A stretch of DNA of 36,000 bases, taken from the NCBI RefSeq assembly GCF_005405185.1, contig NZ_BJDO01000025.1, forward strand, positions 1 through 36,000. Direction: 5' to 3'. Positions 35,940-36,000 of this stretch are shown piece by piece. A model generated the notes under the pieces. The model saw only the letters and a list, made by a program, of their open reading frames with translations. It did not search any database and was not told the DNA's origin. The position numbers and the translations under genes are program-made. Origin of the DNA: Secundilactobacillus hailunensis (GTDB taxonomy: Bacteria; Bacillota; Bacilli; Lactobacillales; Lactobacillaceae). Every line of letters starts with the position of its first letter. Position 1 is the first letter of the stretch.

Positions 35940-36000
35940 ATGTCAAATGATACTACGAAAATGTTGTTAGGAATAGATGATGAACACTTAATAATTGAGG
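35940..36000 (+). CDS. start of a likely ISL3-family transposase, cut by the right edge
   Basis: Twenty codons from the ATG at 35940 (AAAGGA upstream): MSNDTTKMLLGIDDEHLIIE. This resembles the N-terminus of ISL3-type transposases of lactic acid bacteria, in which MSxDxTKxxLGIxD precedes the Cys-rich zinc finger. The body, including the finger and DDE residues, lies outside the window. Terminal inverted repeats could not be identified. Confidence 0.5.
   Translation, partial: MSNDTTKMLLGIDDEHLIIE

Noticed and set aside
1-36000. CRISPR arrays, prophage modules, rRNA genes or plasmid replication genes
   Set aside because: No regularly spaced repeats, phage structural genes, rRNA sequence or rep/par genes were seen when reading through both strands.

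Overview
The window looks like chromosomal DNA of a lactic acid bacterium of the family Lactobacillaceae. The indicators are moderate GC, strong GGAGG-type ribosome binding sites with many TTG and GTG starts, PyrR-type pyr attenuators, a T-box before metY, a THI box before ykoEDC, an FNR-like regulator with two cysteines like the one known from lactobacilli, and many small secreted proteins. The genus cannot be fixed from this alone. Nothing resembles a prophage, a plasmid or a CRISPR array. The only mobile-element hint is a 20-codon start of a likely ISL3-type transposase at the right edge.

Layout. 1-5100: a secreted N-acetylmuramoyl-L-alanine amidase, a PerR/Fur regulator with a candidate Per box, a small unknown protein, a lactonase-type beta-propeller protein, a small membrane protein and a membrane-anchored SGNH hydrolase. 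5100-9150: a three-gene minus-strand operon with a RecB-type nuclease/Rad3-type helicase fusion, an MmcB-like PD-(D/E)XK protein and a 'beta'/sce7725-like protein. This is the best candidate for an undescribed system. 9150-11700: pyrB-pyrC behind a PyrR attenuator. 11790-16800: small proteins, a Crp/Fnr regulator whose promoter carries a perfect FNR box, a tRNA-Ala(CGC), and two tandem secreted paralogues with matching leader hairpins. 16900-19040: a drug-type MFS exporter and a YjjG-like nucleotidase. 19160-21010: metY behind a T-box, and a 50-residue ORF. 21140-22660: a protein built of four Sm-like repeats, coupled to a membrane protein. 22740-28230: an MFS transporter, DegV, a macrodomain protein, a small HTH protein, an NlpC/P60 hydrolase, a lipoprotein and a membrane protein. 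28280-32450: ykoC-ykoD-ykoE (ECF thiamine/HMP transport) under a TPP riboswitch, and another MFS transporter. 32560-35760: a second PyrR attenuator, pyrF-pyrE and two Cof-type HAD phosphatases.

How the genes work together. The pyrBC and pyrFE units supply UMP synthesis steps 2, 3, 5 and 6. Both are controlled by UMP-bound PyrR, but pyrR, carAB and pyrD are not in the window. Three further biosynthetic or uptake units are controlled by nascent RNA (metY T-box, ykoEDC THI box, and possibly the secreted paralogues). Two redox or oxygen regulators (PerR, FNR-like) carry candidate autoregulatory sites. Several exported proteins (amidase, NlpC/P60, SGNH, 3D-like, lipoprotein) point to active cell-wall maintenance.
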